A stretch of DNA of 43,931 bases, taken from contig JAQTZD010000012.1 in the NCBI GenBank assembly GCA_028687975.1, positions 1 through 43,931 on the forward strand. The letters run 5' to 3'. The stretch comes from Sediminibacterium sp. Its GTDB lineage: Bacteria; Bacteroidota; Bacteroidia; Chitinophagales; Chitinophagaceae. Numbering within the stretch: position 1 is the first letter of the stretch; each line of letters starts with the position of its first letter. Both the position numbers and the translations under genes were made by a program. Positions 1 through 8,787 of the stretch are shown here, one piece after another. Under the pieces are notes generated by a model that ran no database searches, was not told where the DNA came from, and saw nothing but the letters and a program-made list of their open reading frames with translations.

Positions 1-224
1 CCTAATACAAAACCCAATGCAGGATTGTATCCCGGAATGGGAAGTACACTTGGATACAGTTTTCCTATCTCAAAACTATCATTCCCGTTGTTTACGGAAA
101 CACGTTTTTTCCTGAATAACAGATCGTTGATGTCTTTTTGCAAAACGGACTTTTGCTGAGCAGTACCCGACAACAGCAGAAGTGAAAAAAAGGGAGTCAG
201 AAAGATATGCGGGGGCCTGATCAA
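1..224 (-). CDS. Outer-membrane barrel protein, N-terminus only (BamA/surface-antigen-like)
   Basis: Only the first ~74 residues lie in the window; the rest runs off the left edge. The open frame follows an in-frame stop and has no ATG, so the start proposed here is the TTG at 224. It encodes a hydrophobic stretch ending in Thr-Ala-Gln (signal peptide), a short basic segment, then a motif like 'YPSVLPIPGYNPALGF'. That motif resembles the first strands of Bacteroidota BamA/TamA-type outer-membrane proteins, which begin with a pattern of this kind after the signal peptide. It lies downstream of, and on the same strand as, the NapH-like gene, with 46 bases between. The family call is inference from about 50 mature residues. 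The start codon is uncertain because no clear ribosome binding site precedes it. Confidence 0.45.
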   Translation of the reverse strand, partial: MIRPPHIFLTPFFSLLLLSGTAQQKSVLQKDINDLLFRKKRVSVNNGNDSFEIGKLYPSVLPIPGYNPALGFVL

Positions 225-270
225 TCGTATGGTATTAAAATAGCCAACGAAGGTATATGAAAAACCTTAC

Positions 271-1317
271 TTATGCATATACAGGACGCTTTACCCAGCT
301 GCGTTGAACAGGTTTTCGAAATACCAGCCACCAGAAAAAAAAGCAAGTGCTGAGAATGGTTAGCAGGGAAATGCTCCAGGCTGGCAGAATACCATGCATG
401 TCCAGAAGCAGTCCATCCTGTTCAATATGATTAAATCCAAGTAAAGCAGGAATCCTGAACCAATAATAACAAGACACACCGGCCGCAGCAAAGCAGCTGA
501 TCAATAGCCGATCCCGGTTTTGTTCAAGCAATTTTCTTAACAGAACATAGCAAAGCAGTGAAGCAAGAAATCCAAAAAAAGGATACTGATAGGCTTTCAG
601 AAATAAATCCAGGCTGTTGGCACCTGTATGATCGGGAACCTGAAACCAGCCCCAGATAAATCCGGGTAATCCGCCAATCGTCAGCAGACCACTCCAAATC
701 TGGTATTTATTTTTCTTTGTGATGGCAGGGTGAAAGTCGGGAGTTGTATCCGGACAGGGTACAGAACATTTTACACACCGATCGCAATGTGCATTGGGCA
801 GCGTGGTAGCCGCACTTGCACCATACAACTTTTCTACCGGATGAATCGGGCACAATGAAGAACACCATCCGCTTTTCCAATCATACCTGAATCCCATTAG
901 CACCCCGGTTACCGCAGCACCAAAAAGCAAACCAGCAGTAGCCAGACCATTTGTATTAAAAATTGCATGACGCAGCGGAACAATCAGGTAGAGGGAAACT
1001 ATCGCTGCCAACTGTAGCTTCGATTGGAGCAACGGGGTCATCTTTCTCTTCTTCGACATATTCAAACGTCTTGGCAATAAAACCGTAGTAGCCATTGGGC
1101 AAATATTTCGCCAAAGTCCTGTTGCAACCACCAGTAAAGCCGGTGCCACAGGAATGAGTATGTTCCATAAAATCAATAAGCCAACAGCAGGATTAAAAAT
1201 CAGCAGAAAAAAAATGGCGAATCCAATCAGCCATACAATCAGCTGAACCAGTCTCCATATAAAAATGATTCTTGGGGATAAAACAGCACCTCCACGAACA
1301 TCGTCGGAATTAGTCAT
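271..1317 (-). CDS. NapH/FesM-like membrane Fe-S protein
   Basis: A 348-residue integral membrane protein with about eight hydrophobic segments. A first Cys motif sits in the loop after the second helix (WRNICPM). A second Cys cluster follows in the middle: CSSLCP, then CDRCVKCSVPCPD, the pattern of a 4Fe-4S ferredoxin-type site facing the cytoplasm or periplasm. This layout is that of NapH/NosR/FesM-type electron-transfer membrane proteins, which pass electrons between the quinone pool and redox enzymes. No reductase or other partner gene is adjacent, so the electron acceptor cannot be named. The start ATG at 1317 fits the first transmembrane segment. The gene upstream (1478-2452) is on the same strand, 160 bases away, and is probably transcribed separately. 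Confidence 0.65.
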   Translation of the reverse strand: MTNSDDVRGGAVLSPRIIFIWRLVQLIVWLIGFAIFFLLIFNPAVGLLILWNILIPVAPALLVVATGLWRNICPMATTVLLPRRLNMSKKRKMTPLLQSKLQLAAIVSLYLIVPLRHAIFNTNGLATAGLLFGAAVTGVLMGFRYDWKSGWCSSLCPIHPVEKLYGASAATTLPNAHCDRCVKCSVPCPDTTPDFHPAITKKNKYQIWSGLLTIGGLPGFIWGWFQVPDHTGANSLDLFLKAYQYPFFGFLASLLCYVLLRKLLEQNRDRLLISCFAAAGVSCYYWFRIPALLGFNHIEQDGLLLDMHGILPAWSISLLTILSTCFFFWWLVFRKPVQRSWVKRPVYA

Positions 1318-1477
1318 ATTTAAGCAGCATTGGTATAATAATGCAATTTAGCCGAATGCCTTTTTAAAAAATATGATATTAGTCATGCGGTTTAACCCAT
1401 TACAATGTTGTAAACAGCAGGATGATTCAATACCATGTAACCCTTAGAATAGTGCTGATGTATAATAAATGACCTGG

Positions 1478-2452
1478 TTATTTGGCAGGAGTAATAATAA
1501 TATTTCTGTATTCAACCGGTCCGTGATCCCCTTGCAGCATAATCGGACCTGATTCTCCTTCTTTGCTGTCCAATGCACCTCCGGTAATACCCGGAATGAT
1601 CTGATCGGCAATGATGGTTTTTCCATTGGCTACAACGGTAACCCTGCGGCCAATCAGCGTAATATCATAGGTCTGCCATTCGCCGGCAGGTTTGGCCACC
1701 ATTTCATTCGGAGTCAGAAAGCCATAAATACCGCCAAAATAAGTGGAAGATGGTTCCTTACCTGCATTATCTTCTACCTGAACTTCATACCTGCCTCTCA
1801 GATAAACGCCACTGTTACTGCCGACAGGATACCTGAATTCTATGTGAAGTTTGAAGTCTTCAAACTTTTGATCGGTGATCAGGTTAGAGCCTGATTGGGG
1901 GCTTGTCAGCACCCCATTGATTATTTTCCACTGATTATTGGATCCTGATGCATGCCAGCTTTCGGTATTTTTTCCATTCAGCAGATTGATTGGCTTGCCC
2001 CAAACCGGCGCATTTGTTCTCTTAAGCAAGGGAGCTCTTACGCCGGTGAATGGATATTTAGCACCACTCGTACTGGTAATAGTTCCTTTGAGCTGATCGT
2101 TTTCCAATACAGCATCAAATTCCATATAGCGGGTATTGGTATCCCACTGACCCGGAATAGCAAAATGTATTTTACCATCTGTAACCTGCACATGAGCAAC
2201 GGGTCTGGCGCTACCGCCATCGGCAACAAAATAACCAACCAGGGTCTTGATTCCCGAGAGCTTTACTTCCAGCCAGGATGGCGCCAAACGATCGCCCATC
2301 TGAACGGTGAGATCCCAGCGACCAATCACAGACTGGTCTTCCGCAACAGGTGCGGAAAATGCGCTGGAAGAATTTCCAAGCAGCAAAAAAGAAATCATCA
2401 GTAAAAAACAGATATGCTTTGTAAAGAAGAATGGTAAAAAGGTTTTTTTCAT
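1478..2452 (-). CDS. Secreted DUF1080 (3-keto-disaccharide hydrolase-like) protein
   Basis: A 324-residue protein with an N-terminal signal peptide (hydrophobic core near residues 14-28, ending around SSAFSA). Residues ~40-145 form a small beta-rich domain. From ~155 the protein has the features of a DUF1080/PF06439 concanavalin-like domain: 'NLLNGKNTESWHASG', 'LHIEFRYPVGSNSGVYLRG', 'YEVQV' and a C-terminal 'GPIMLQGDHGPVEYRNI'. Members of this family bind or cleave modified disaccharides and are abundant in Bacteroidota and Planctomycetes; some act on 3-keto-glycosides. The exact substrate cannot be read from the sequence. It has no lipobox, so it is probably periplasmic or exported. Confidence 0.8.
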   Translation of the reverse strand: MKKTFLPFFFTKHICFLLMISFLLLGNSSSAFSAPVAEDQSVIGRWDLTVQMGDRLAPSWLEVKLSGIKTLVGYFVADGGSARPVAHVQVTDGKIHFAIPGQWDTNTRYMEFDAVLENDQLKGTITSTSGAKYPFTGVRAPLLKRTNAPVWGKPINLLNGKNTESWHASGSNNQWKIINGVLTSPQSGSNLITDQKFEDFKLHIEFRYPVGSNSGVYLRGRYEVQVEDNAGKEPSSTYFGGIYGFLTPNEMVAKPAGEWQTYDITLIGRRVTVVANGKTIIADQIIPGITGGALDSKEGESGPIMLQGDHGPVEYRNIIITPAK

Positions 2453-2541
2453 GTGACAAGCTTATAGCCTCAAGATAAATAAAAAATCATACATATATGC
2501 ATACGCCGTATGAAGTTCCTCTCAGGCAGGTCCGGCCCGGA

Positions 2542-2712
2542 TCAATGCATTGGATCTTCTGTTTCAATATCATCCGGAGAATCGGTGGATTTTGGATAAT
2601 CCTGGTTCATCTGGTCCTCCAGCATTTTCCGGTCCTTCTGGTTCTTCCATATTAAAAAAGCTACCAATATCACTGCAGCAATGATCGTAAATATGATTAC
2701 AGGTAGATTCAT
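2542..2712 (-). CDS. Small single-pass membrane protein, 56 aa
   Basis: A 56-codon frame: start ATG at 2712, stop TGA at 2542-2544. It encodes an N-terminal hydrophobic helix (about residues 3-22, ending in IWKNQK) followed by a charged, acidic tail rich in Lys, Asp, Glu and Gln. This is the layout of a small N-out/C-in membrane peptide. Similar short proteins of unknown role are common in Bacteroidota; I do not recognise a named family. It lies 89 bases upstream of the DUF1080 gene on the same strand, so co-transcription is possible. The coding call rests on a clean helix-plus-charged-tail composition, not on a recognised homologue. Confidence 0.6.
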   Translation of the reverse strand: MNLPVIIFTIIAAVILVAFLIWKNQKDRKMLEDQMNQDYPKSTDSPDDIETEDPMH

Positions 2713-2822
2713 ATGAGGATTTGTTTCCGTAAGCTAACCAAAAATTCTTTTCTGGTGTATTAAGTTTTAACTGCTCGCAAAACTTAGTGAAAACTTAATG
2801 TGCGGATGCGTTCAATATTTGG

Positions 2823-2830
2823 TAAATTTG
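2823..2830 (+). promoter_or_regulatory. Bacteroidota-type -7 box
   Basis: The sequence TAAATTTG matches the TAnnTTTG -7 consensus of the Bacteroidota primary sigma factor. It lies 21 bases before the ATG at 2852. This favours 2852 as the start rather than the longer frame beginning at 2798, which would overlap the promoter. I see no strong -33 element. Confidence 0.5.
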
Positions 2831-2851
2831 CGGCGCAAAACAAATACAACA

Positions 2852-3133
2852 ATGCTCACAGCAGAATCCCCCTTCCGGAAAACATTGATTGAACAATTGC
2901 AACAGGCATCATCCGAGAGTGAAGTAGTTCACATTTTGGAAAACAGTTTCAGCGAGTTGGCACAAAAAGTTGAGTCAACTGAAAAAATAGAGGCTTTCGC
3001 CATGGAGATGAACCAGCGGCTCAATTCCATGAATCCCCTGCTGGTAGAAGATGCTGAACGTTGGAACATCATACAGTCATGCAAAGTTCAGTTCTACAGA
3101 ATGAGTTGTAAATATGGGGTTACAAAGATTTAA
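2852..3133 (+). CDS. Small helical protein of unknown function, 93 aa
   Basis: A 93-residue soluble protein that is predominantly alpha-helical by composition, with many Glu, Gln, Leu and Ser residues and no transmembrane segment or signal peptide. I do not recognise the family. The frame could extend to 2798, but that extension overlaps the TAAATTTG promoter box, so the ATG at 2852 is preferred. It is a single gene: the small membrane protein upstream is divergent, and the DUF155 gene downstream is convergent, 22 bases away. One Cys near the C-terminus (QSCKVQFYRMSCKYG contains two Cys) could be redox-active, but nothing else points that way. Confidence 0.6.
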   Translation: MLTAESPFRKTLIEQLQQASSESEVVHILENSFSELAQKVESTEKIEAFAMEMNQRLNSMNPLLVEDAERWNIIQSCKVQFYRMSCKYGVTKI

Positions 3134-3155
3134 ACAAGTGTACTGTATCTGACCT

Positions 3156-3959
3156 TTACCATCCCAGTTTCTCCAGAAAGAAGTTGAGTACTTCAATTGC
3201 AATCAGCGCAATTACAATCCACTCCAAAAAAGTGCTGTTGCGGTACTGAAGTATGTCTTTGAAAAGATCCAGGTTTTCTTTTACAATAGCCAGTTTTTCA
3301 GACACACTCCTGGTACGTTCCGGCAACTCAAAATTTTTTTTGAGCCCCACATGTAATTTATCGAGCCGTTCATCTTCCCAGGTTTCAGGAGGAGAGTCGA
3401 GTACAAAAAGGTTTTCTGCAATACTGTTGTTTACCAGCAAGGTTTTGCCAATGTATTTTTTCAGGCTGTTGCCTGAAATAGAAAGCCGGCCTTTCTTGGC
3501 GAGCAGTTGCGTGTGCTGATTGGTTTCTTCCAGCAATTTATCGGCCAGTTCTGTATAATAGTCCAGGGTTACAGACTGGGAAACATTCAGCATGATCATT
3601 CTCAAAACCTCCTGATCAGCCGATTTAATTTCAATCTTATTGTAACTGATTCTATTTTCTGCAACTCCTGTTTCCACCATTAGTTCATCATTCAGATGGG
3701 TTGCAAAAAAGTTTCTACAATACGGTTGAACAAAATCAATGAAGGCGGAAATTTCTTCCTCCGTATAATTCAGAAAACAGATTGCCCCATATCTAAAAAC
3801 ATAGCAATATTTCAGGTTTTCCGATTCATAAAATAATTCTTCGGAGTTATTATACAGCAGCGTGGAAAGACTGGTCGTCTTCAACGTTTTGATATCAATG
3901 ATATCCGCTATTTGATATGCTTTAACCTTGTACAGCATCGGCAAATTATTTAATGGCAA
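3156..3959 (-). CDS. RMD1/DUF155 family protein
   Basis: A 267-residue protein matching the DUF155 (RMD1/RMND1/Sif2) pattern. The N-terminal half contains the typical 'YVFRYGAICFLNYTEEE' segment, the middle is helical ('LADKLLEETNQHTQLL'), and a C-terminal hydrophobic helix (about residues 243-263) acts as a membrane anchor. In eukaryotes the family includes mitochondrial RMND1, needed for mitochondrial translation; bacterial function is unknown. Its ATG at 3959 overlaps the 3' end of the upstream gene by 10 bases, so the two are almost certainly translationally coupled. It is the last gene of the three-gene operon 6684-3156. Confidence 0.75.
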   Translation of the reverse strand: MPLNNLPMLYKVKAYQIADIIDIKTLKTTSLSTLLYNNSEELFYESENLKYCYVFRYGAICFLNYTEEEISAFIDFVQPYCRNFFATHLNDELMVETGVAENRISYNKIEIKSADQEVLRMIMLNVSQSVTLDYYTELADKLLEETNQHTQLLAKKGRLSISGNSLKKYIGKTLLVNNSIAENLFVLDSPPETWEDERLDKLHVGLKKNFELPERTRSVSEKLAIVKENLDLFKDILQYRNSTFLEWIVIALIAIEVLNFFLEKLGW

Positions 3960-5461
3960 TCCTTCAGTTCGTTGAACGTTTTATCGATATTCATTTGCAG
4001 GCTCATTGCAGAACGGGTTTCTTCGCCACTTATTTCGCGCAGTTTTTTTATCTGTTTATAACTCAGATACCAATCCAGTGCATTATAGGCCTGATCTACC
4101 GAAAATTGTGCATAGGTTACATAAGGGATCTTATTGTTGAATTTAGCCAGATTTTGGAGGAAATTAGAAGCGAGGATTTTTTCGATGGTTTTACCAGCTA
4201 AAAACTGGCCGGCATCCACTTCCGGATTACCGTTGTTCAGCATGAGTTGTACAGTGGTGTCTTTCAGCAGCTTATTGTACACCGTATCTGTTTCAGCAAT
4301 TTTAGCTGCCCCAACCTGTAATGCATCCCTGAAAAAAGCATCGTACTCGGACGCATCTTTGAATTCGGCAGCATCCTTAGCCAGGTTATTGGCATTGAAT
4401 ATCCGGGCATTTAATGTAGCTAGGTATCCGTCTACATCCACCCCTTTTGCCCTTAGATCCGCCTCGTGTTTTAACAATCTTCCTTTGATGCATTCGGCTT
4501 CTGCACCTTTTGCAGAAATATTTCCCAGAAACTTACTAAACATCAACTCAAAACCCGAAGTTGCCGCATTCCATAAAGCATCATTGTTTTTTTGCTTCCA
4601 GTCTTCCAGGTCATGCCGGGTTGTTTGAATGGTTTTATGAAACTTATCGCGTTGATTGAGGTAGTTGTTGAGTCTGGTCTGCAACTTTTCGCAGTCAGGA
4701 CTTTTCTTCACGGCCGTTACACCTGCTTTTTTAGCAGAGTCCGCTTTGAGGCCGGCCACTTTAGCACTGTCGGAGATCTTGTTGCGACTAATAAACAGGT
4801 CTGCATCGGCAACGTCTGCAATAATGGAATCACGATCAGGATCTATTAATGTCCGTATCTGTACGGAATCCATTGTTGTACCAAAAAAGGGCGTACCACC
4901 TGAAACGTTCATGCTGTCTTTTGCAACCGTTACGCCGTCGAACATTTCCCTGGCACCTCTCGAAAGTGTCTCCATTTCCCCGTCCAGTTTCTTAAATCCC
5001 AGTTTTTGACCGCCTTGCAGCATTTTATAAGATTGCATTAGTTTATTATAGGTAGCCTGGTCCAGCGAATCTTTTATTTTTTTCTGCTTAGCCAGTTCCT
5101 GTTGCTCTTTGATCTTCTGCTGCTCAGCCAATAATTTTTTTTGTTGTTCTGCCTGTTGGTTAGAACTGAAAATGCCGGATAAAATACCCTGTACCAATGT
5201 TCCGGCGACCATCATTTGCATGCTGTTGGCCGAAGAAACATTGCCTGATTTAACGGCACCGGCCTTTTTGGGTGCCACATAATATGGACAGCTGGATCCG
5301 TGTCCGGAACTCGCCAACTGACTTGGCGTTCTTCCGCAGTACGCACAAACCGGAGTAATCTGCTGTGCTCCGGCAACCAGAAACATCAGCAAAAAACCGG
5401 TCATCAATAAAACAGTACGCATAAAAGGGGATTTTCCTAATCTTTTACTTTTAACTCCCAT
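3950..5461 (-). CDS. Secreted coiled-coil protein with N-terminal Cys motif, unknown function
   Basis: A 503-residue protein. A signal peptide covers roughly residues 14-32 (ending VAGAQQ). Directly after the cleavage region is a C-x2-C-x15-C motif (Cys39, Cys42, Cys58, with His54), which could bind a metal or form disulfides. A Gln/Lys-rich coiled coil spans ~100-135 (EQQKKLLAEQQKIKEQQELA), and the remainder is helical. I do not recognise the family. Two starts are possible. ATG 5461 overlaps the upstream TPR gene by 25 bases. ATG 5422 begins directly at the signal peptide and has an AGGAAAA-type site upstream, so I lean to 5422. It is the middle gene of an operon with a TPR lipoprotein and a DUF155 protein. 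Confidence 0.65.
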   Translation of the reverse strand: MGVKSKRLGKSPFMRTVLLMTGFLLMFLVAGAQQITPVCAYCGRTPSQLASSGHGSSCPYYVAPKKAGAVKSGNVSSANSMQMMVAGTLVQGILSGIFSSNQQAEQQKKLLAEQQKIKEQQELAKQKKIKDSLDQATYNKLMQSYKMLQGGQKLGFKKLDGEMETLSRGAREMFDGVTVAKDSMNVSGGTPFFGTTMDSVQIRTLIDPDRDSIIADVADADLFISRNKISDSAKVAGLKADSAKKAGVTAVKKSPDCEKLQTRLNNYLNQRDKFHKTIQTTRHDLEDWKQKNNDALWNAATSGFELMFSKFLGNISAKGAEAECIKGRLLKHEADLRAKGVDVDGYLATLNARIFNANNLAKDAAEFKDASEYDAFFRDALQVGAAKIAETDTVYNKLLKDTTVQLMLNNGNPEVDAGQFLAGKTIEKILASNFLQNLAKFNNKIPYVTYAQFSVDQAYNALDWYLSYKQIKKLREISGEETRSAMSLQMNIDKTFNELKDCH

Positions 5462-6684
5462 TCATAAATCTTATCCTGTGCAGCACGGATATCGGGCGCA
5501 TCGGGAGCCAGCTTTATATAGCTGTTCATCTGAGCAATCGCCCGTCTGAAATCTTTTGTAGTGGCATAAAGCATGGCCAGATTAAAATGTGCCAGTGGAT
5601 AATACGGCGAAATACTCAACGCCTGCTGATACAATTCAATGGCACGCTGGTAGTTTTTTTCCTCCACATAAGAGCCGGCCTGTACAGTGAACTTTCTCAC
5701 ATACTCCGGAACAGCCGGTTTTGTTTTTAACAAAGGATACAAACTGTGTATTTTCAGACTAACAGAATCCAGCAATACTTTATTGTCCTTATCCATGCTG
5801 GAACCAAAACCCCATCCGGTTTCCAGATTTTCAAAAGCGGCAACCAGTTTGATTTCTTTCATAGAAGCAGAACCACTGTTTTTAGCCTCTTCCAGATTCA
5901 GATTGGCCTCTTCCAGCGCCTGTTTCACTTTTTCCTTTCTGTATTCCAGGTTAAATAAATCTAACCGATGTTGTTCTTTAAAATAGACTCTGATAGAGGG
6001 ATCCTGGTCTGCCATTTTGTTGTACATCTCCATTGCTTTGTCTTTCCGGTCGGACTGTACATAACAGGAGCCCAGATAAAAAACCTCCCGGTAGCTGTTG
6101 GGGTATTTTTGCAGATAGGTTTCATAATCCCTGGCAGCATCTGCATAGTTACTATCTTCATAATAGGCCGCACCACGCCAGGTATAGAGATAAATATCAT
6201 CCGATTTATATTTAATTGACTGGGTAAAATCAACCGCAGCTTCTTTCGGGTGTTTGGTATAATAATAGCATTTACCCCTACCCCAATACCCCAGATAATA
6301 ATCGGAAGCTTTTTTATCCGACTTATCTATATAAATGGAATAATCCGGAATTGCCCGGTCATACAGGCCCTGTTTTTCAAGAATTACTGCTCGTGAGTAA
6401 TAAAGTCCCCATGTTTTTTTAGACATGGAAATTGCTTGCTCTATATCGGAAGTAGCTTCTTTGAATTTATTCATTTTGTTATATACCAGAGCCCGTTTGC
6501 GGTATATCTCGGGGTTCCTGGGTTCAGCAGCAATGGCTTGCGTATAAAAATATACCGCGCTATCCAACTTACCTGCATTTTCATAATTGGATGCCTGTGC
6601 GTTGTTGTTGTAATTCACATATTTAACGGGAACACAGCCCACCAGTAAGAAGATTACCAGGGCGATTAGACTAAAGCTTTTCAT
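5437..6684 (-). CDS. TPR-repeat lipoprotein
   Basis: A 415-residue protein. The signal peptide ends in the lipobox LLVGC with Cys17 as the lipidation site, so it is probably anchored to a membrane facing the periplasm. After it come repeated helix pairs typical of tetratricopeptide repeats (for example 'LDSAVYFYTQAIAAEPRNPE' and 'YQRAIELYQQALSISPYYP'), about six in the N-terminal half and two at the C-terminus, separated by a charged helical linker near residues 230-280. TPR proteins act as scaffolds for protein complexes, so it probably assembles with the secreted coiled-coil protein encoded next in the operon. No enzymatic domain is visible. Confidence 0.75.
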   Translation of the reverse strand: MKSFSLIALVIFLLVGCVPVKYVNYNNNAQASNYENAGKLDSAVYFYTQAIAAEPRNPEIYRKRALVYNKMNKFKEATSDIEQAISMSKKTWGLYYSRAVILEKQGLYDRAIPDYSIYIDKSDKKASDYYLGYWGRGKCYYYTKHPKEAAVDFTQSIKYKSDDIYLYTWRGAAYYEDSNYADAARDYETYLQKYPNSYREVFYLGSCYVQSDRKDKAMEMYNKMADQDPSIRVYFKEQHRLDLFNLEYRKEKVKQALEEANLNLEEAKNSGSASMKEIKLVAAFENLETGWGFGSSMDKDNKVLLDSVSLKIHSLYPLLKTKPAVPEYVRKFTVQAGSYVEEKNYQRAIELYQQALSISPYYPLAHFNLAMLYATTKDFRRAIAQMNSYIKLAPDAPDIRAAQDKIYEWELKVKD

Positions 6685-6867
6685 ACAACTGAGTTGACAT
6701 TGTGAAAGCTGTCAGTGTTGAATGGGACGGTCATAGAAACACCGGGCAGTCAAATAATATTTCCATACAAAGTTTACTGAAAAAAGCCGAGAATACCAAA
6801 GAAAACAGGCACTATAACAACATGTGGAACGGATGATTTTATATTAAAAAATCGACACGTTTCTACT

Positions 6868-6875
6868 TAGCTTTG
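6868..6875 (+). promoter_or_regulatory. Candidate -7 box very close to the psuK start
   Basis: TAGCTTTG matches the TAnnTTTG consensus and ends only four bases before the psuK ATG. If it is functional, transcription would start at or within a few bases of the ATG and give a leaderless or almost leaderless message. I see no clear -33 box, so this is weak. Confidence 0.35.
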
Positions 6876-6879
6876 CAGC

Positions 6880-7806
6880 ATGTTCAAACCCATCATTTGC
6901 ATTGGTGCCACACTGGTAGATGAGCTCTTCCATGCTCCGGAAAACATATTACTCGCCACCACCAACAACGCGGTGGTTACTAAAACAGCAGGGGGTGTAG
7001 CCCACAATATTGCACAACAACTGGCCATCCTGGAAGTGCCTGTTCAGTTGATCAGTGTATTTGGAAACGATAGTGATGGTGACTGGTTAAAAAGCGCCTG
7101 TAAAAAATCGGGAGTTCAGCTGGATGCTGCCATTACAAGGGAAGGGTTATCCGGTAAATACACCGGTATTCTGAACCCGGATGGGTCCCTGTTCACTGCC
7201 TTCCTGACCAATGCTGCTTTCCATTTAATTACACCAGACTATCTGGAAAGCCGGGTTGATCTGTTGGAAACAGCGTCTTTTCTCATGGCCGACGCCAATA
7301 CCAGTGTGGAAAGTATCCACTGGTTGTTGCAGTTCAGTAAAAGAACAGGTATCCCCTTTATTATAGAACCGGCATCGGTTCCGCCTGCCATGAAACTGAA
7401 AAATGCGGACCTGAACGGATTGTTCCTGATTACCCCTAATGAAGACGAATTACCGGTACTGTGCTCAGAAAAAGCATTTTTAACGCAGTTGCAAATAGAA
7501 GAGCTGCTGCAAAGAGGGGTTCGGCAGGTATGGCTGCACAACGGCAAACAAGGTTCAGCATTATACAATAAAGACAAAGCGCTAACACTCCATGCACCTG
7601 ATATAGAAGTAGTGGATTGTACCGGAGCCGGCGACGGATCTTTATCCGGATACCTGCTGGGAAAATCACTGGGAAAGACCGATGAAGAATGTCTGAAACT
7701 GGCACATACCTTATCCGCAGAAATTCTGCAGGTGAACGGAGCTATTGCTACCCACCTCAACCAACAGCAACTGCTGGACCGTGTCAGCAAATACTATCCC
7801 GATTAA
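6880..7806 (+). CDS. psuK: Pseudouridine kinase (PfkB family)
   Basis: A 308-residue PfkB/ribokinase-fold sugar kinase. The N-terminal 'TAGGVAHNIAQQLA' segment matches PfkB signature 1. The C-terminal 'DCTGAGDGSLSGYLLG' matches signature 2, with the GAGD anion hole and catalytic base Asp252. 'TPNEDEL' is the conserved Asn-Glu motif near the Mg-ATP site. PfkB proteins are hard to assign by sequence alone. Here the stop codon overlaps the start of the pseudouridine-5'-phosphate glycosidase gene by one base (TAATG), so the substrate is almost certainly pseudouridine, phosphorylated at the 5' position before glycosidic cleavage. It acts in the cytoplasm. The ATG at 6880 directly precedes the first beta strand. 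Confidence 0.85.
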   Translation: MFKPIICIGATLVDELFHAPENILLATTNNAVVTKTAGGVAHNIAQQLAILEVPVQLISVFGNDSDGDWLKSACKKSGVQLDAAITREGLSGKYTGILNPDGSLFTAFLTNAAFHLITPDYLESRVDLLETASFLMADANTSVESIHWLLQFSKRTGIPFIIEPASVPPAMKLKNADLNGLFLITPNEDELPVLCSEKAFLTQLQIEELLQRGVRQVWLHNGKQGSALYNKDKALTLHAPDIEVVDCTGAGDGSLSGYLLGKSLGKTDEECLKLAHTLSAEILQVNGAIATHLNQQQLLDRVSKYYPD

Positions 7807-8711
7807 TGAACCCTTACTTAAACATACATCCAGAGGTTCAGGAAGCGTTGAACAGAAAGGCGCCGGTGGTAGCACTGGAATCGACCATTATTTCCCATGG
7901 AATGCCCTATCCGCAAAACGTGGAAACTGCAAAAGCTGTGGAAGAACTGGTTCGGGCATACGGCGCAACACCGGCAACAATTGCCATCTTAGAGGGGAAA
8001 TGCCAGGTAGGACTGGGTACAGAACAGCTGGAATTCTTTGGAAAAGCCAAGGATGTTGGTAAAGTAAGCTTGCGCGATATGCCCTTTGTCGTAAGCAAAA
8101 AGTTAAACGGTGCAACCACGGTAGCAGCTACCATGCGCATAGCATCTATGGCAGGGATTCGGGTTTTTGTAACCGGGGGCATCGGAGGCGTTCACAGAGG
8201 AGCCGCTCAAAGCATGGATATTTCTGCGGATCTGACGGAAATGGAAAATACCAATGTTGCTGTTGTATCAGCTGGTGTAAAATCGATACTTGATATAGGG
8301 CTTACCCTGGAATACCTCGAAACGAAAGGCATACCCGTAGTTACGCTGGGTCAGGATGCTTTTCCAAGTTTCTATTCCCGCGAAAGCGGATACAAAACCC
8401 CACAACGGTTGGATACACCGGAAGAAATGGCACTCCTGCTTCAAACCAAATGGCAGCTGGGCCTGAATGGTTCAGTATTAATCGCCAACCCAATTCCTAC
8501 CGAAAGGGAAATTGGCCGTGAACAGATGGAGTTGCATATTCTGGAAGCTATTGAAGCTGCGGACAAACAGAAAATCAGCGGTAAGGACCTGACGCCGTTT
8601 CTCCTGAAATGGATAGCAGACCATACAGGAGGGGAAAGCCTTGAAGCCAATATTGCACTAATCAAACACAATGCAGTACTTGGATCAAAAATTGCATCAG
8701 CACTGGTATAA
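7806..8711 (+). CDS. psuG: Pseudouridine-5'-phosphate glycosidase
   Basis: A 301-residue enzyme that splits pseudouridine 5'-phosphate into uracil and ribose 5-phosphate by cleaving the C-C glycosidic bond. The family pattern is clear: 'VALESTIISHGMPYPQN' at the N-terminus, 'TGGIGGVHRGA', then 'DISADL' and 'AGVKSILD'. Asp142 and Lys159 correspond by alignment to the catalytic Asp and the Schiff-base Lys of Escherichia coli PsuG. The open frame extends further upstream, but the ATG at 7806, overlapping the psuK stop as TAATG, is the right start both by family length and by coupling. Together psuK and psuG form a complete pseudouridine salvage route; no transporter gene is adjacent. Confidence 0.93.
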   Translation: MNPYLNIHPEVQEALNRKAPVVALESTIISHGMPYPQNVETAKAVEELVRAYGATPATIAILEGKCQVGLGTEQLEFFGKAKDVGKVSLRDMPFVVSKKLNGATTVAATMRIASMAGIRVFVTGGIGGVHRGAAQSMDISADLTEMENTNVAVVSAGVKSILDIGLTLEYLETKGIPVVTLGQDAFPSFYSRESGYKTPQRLDTPEEMALLLQTKWQLGLNGSVLIANPIPTEREIGREQMELHILEAIEAADKQKISGKDLTPFLLKWIADHTGGESLEANIALIKHNAVLGSKIASALV

Positions 8712-8787
8712 ACTTTAAACAACAAACAGTATACCCGACTAAATTTTGTAAATTCATTGAATAGGATTCCAAGTTAAAATCTAATTC

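Noticed and set aside
1952..2404. 150-codon plus-strand frame inside the DUF1080 gene
   Set aside because: It is antisense to a gene with clear family motifs, has no recognisable protein features, and has no promoter or ribosome site.
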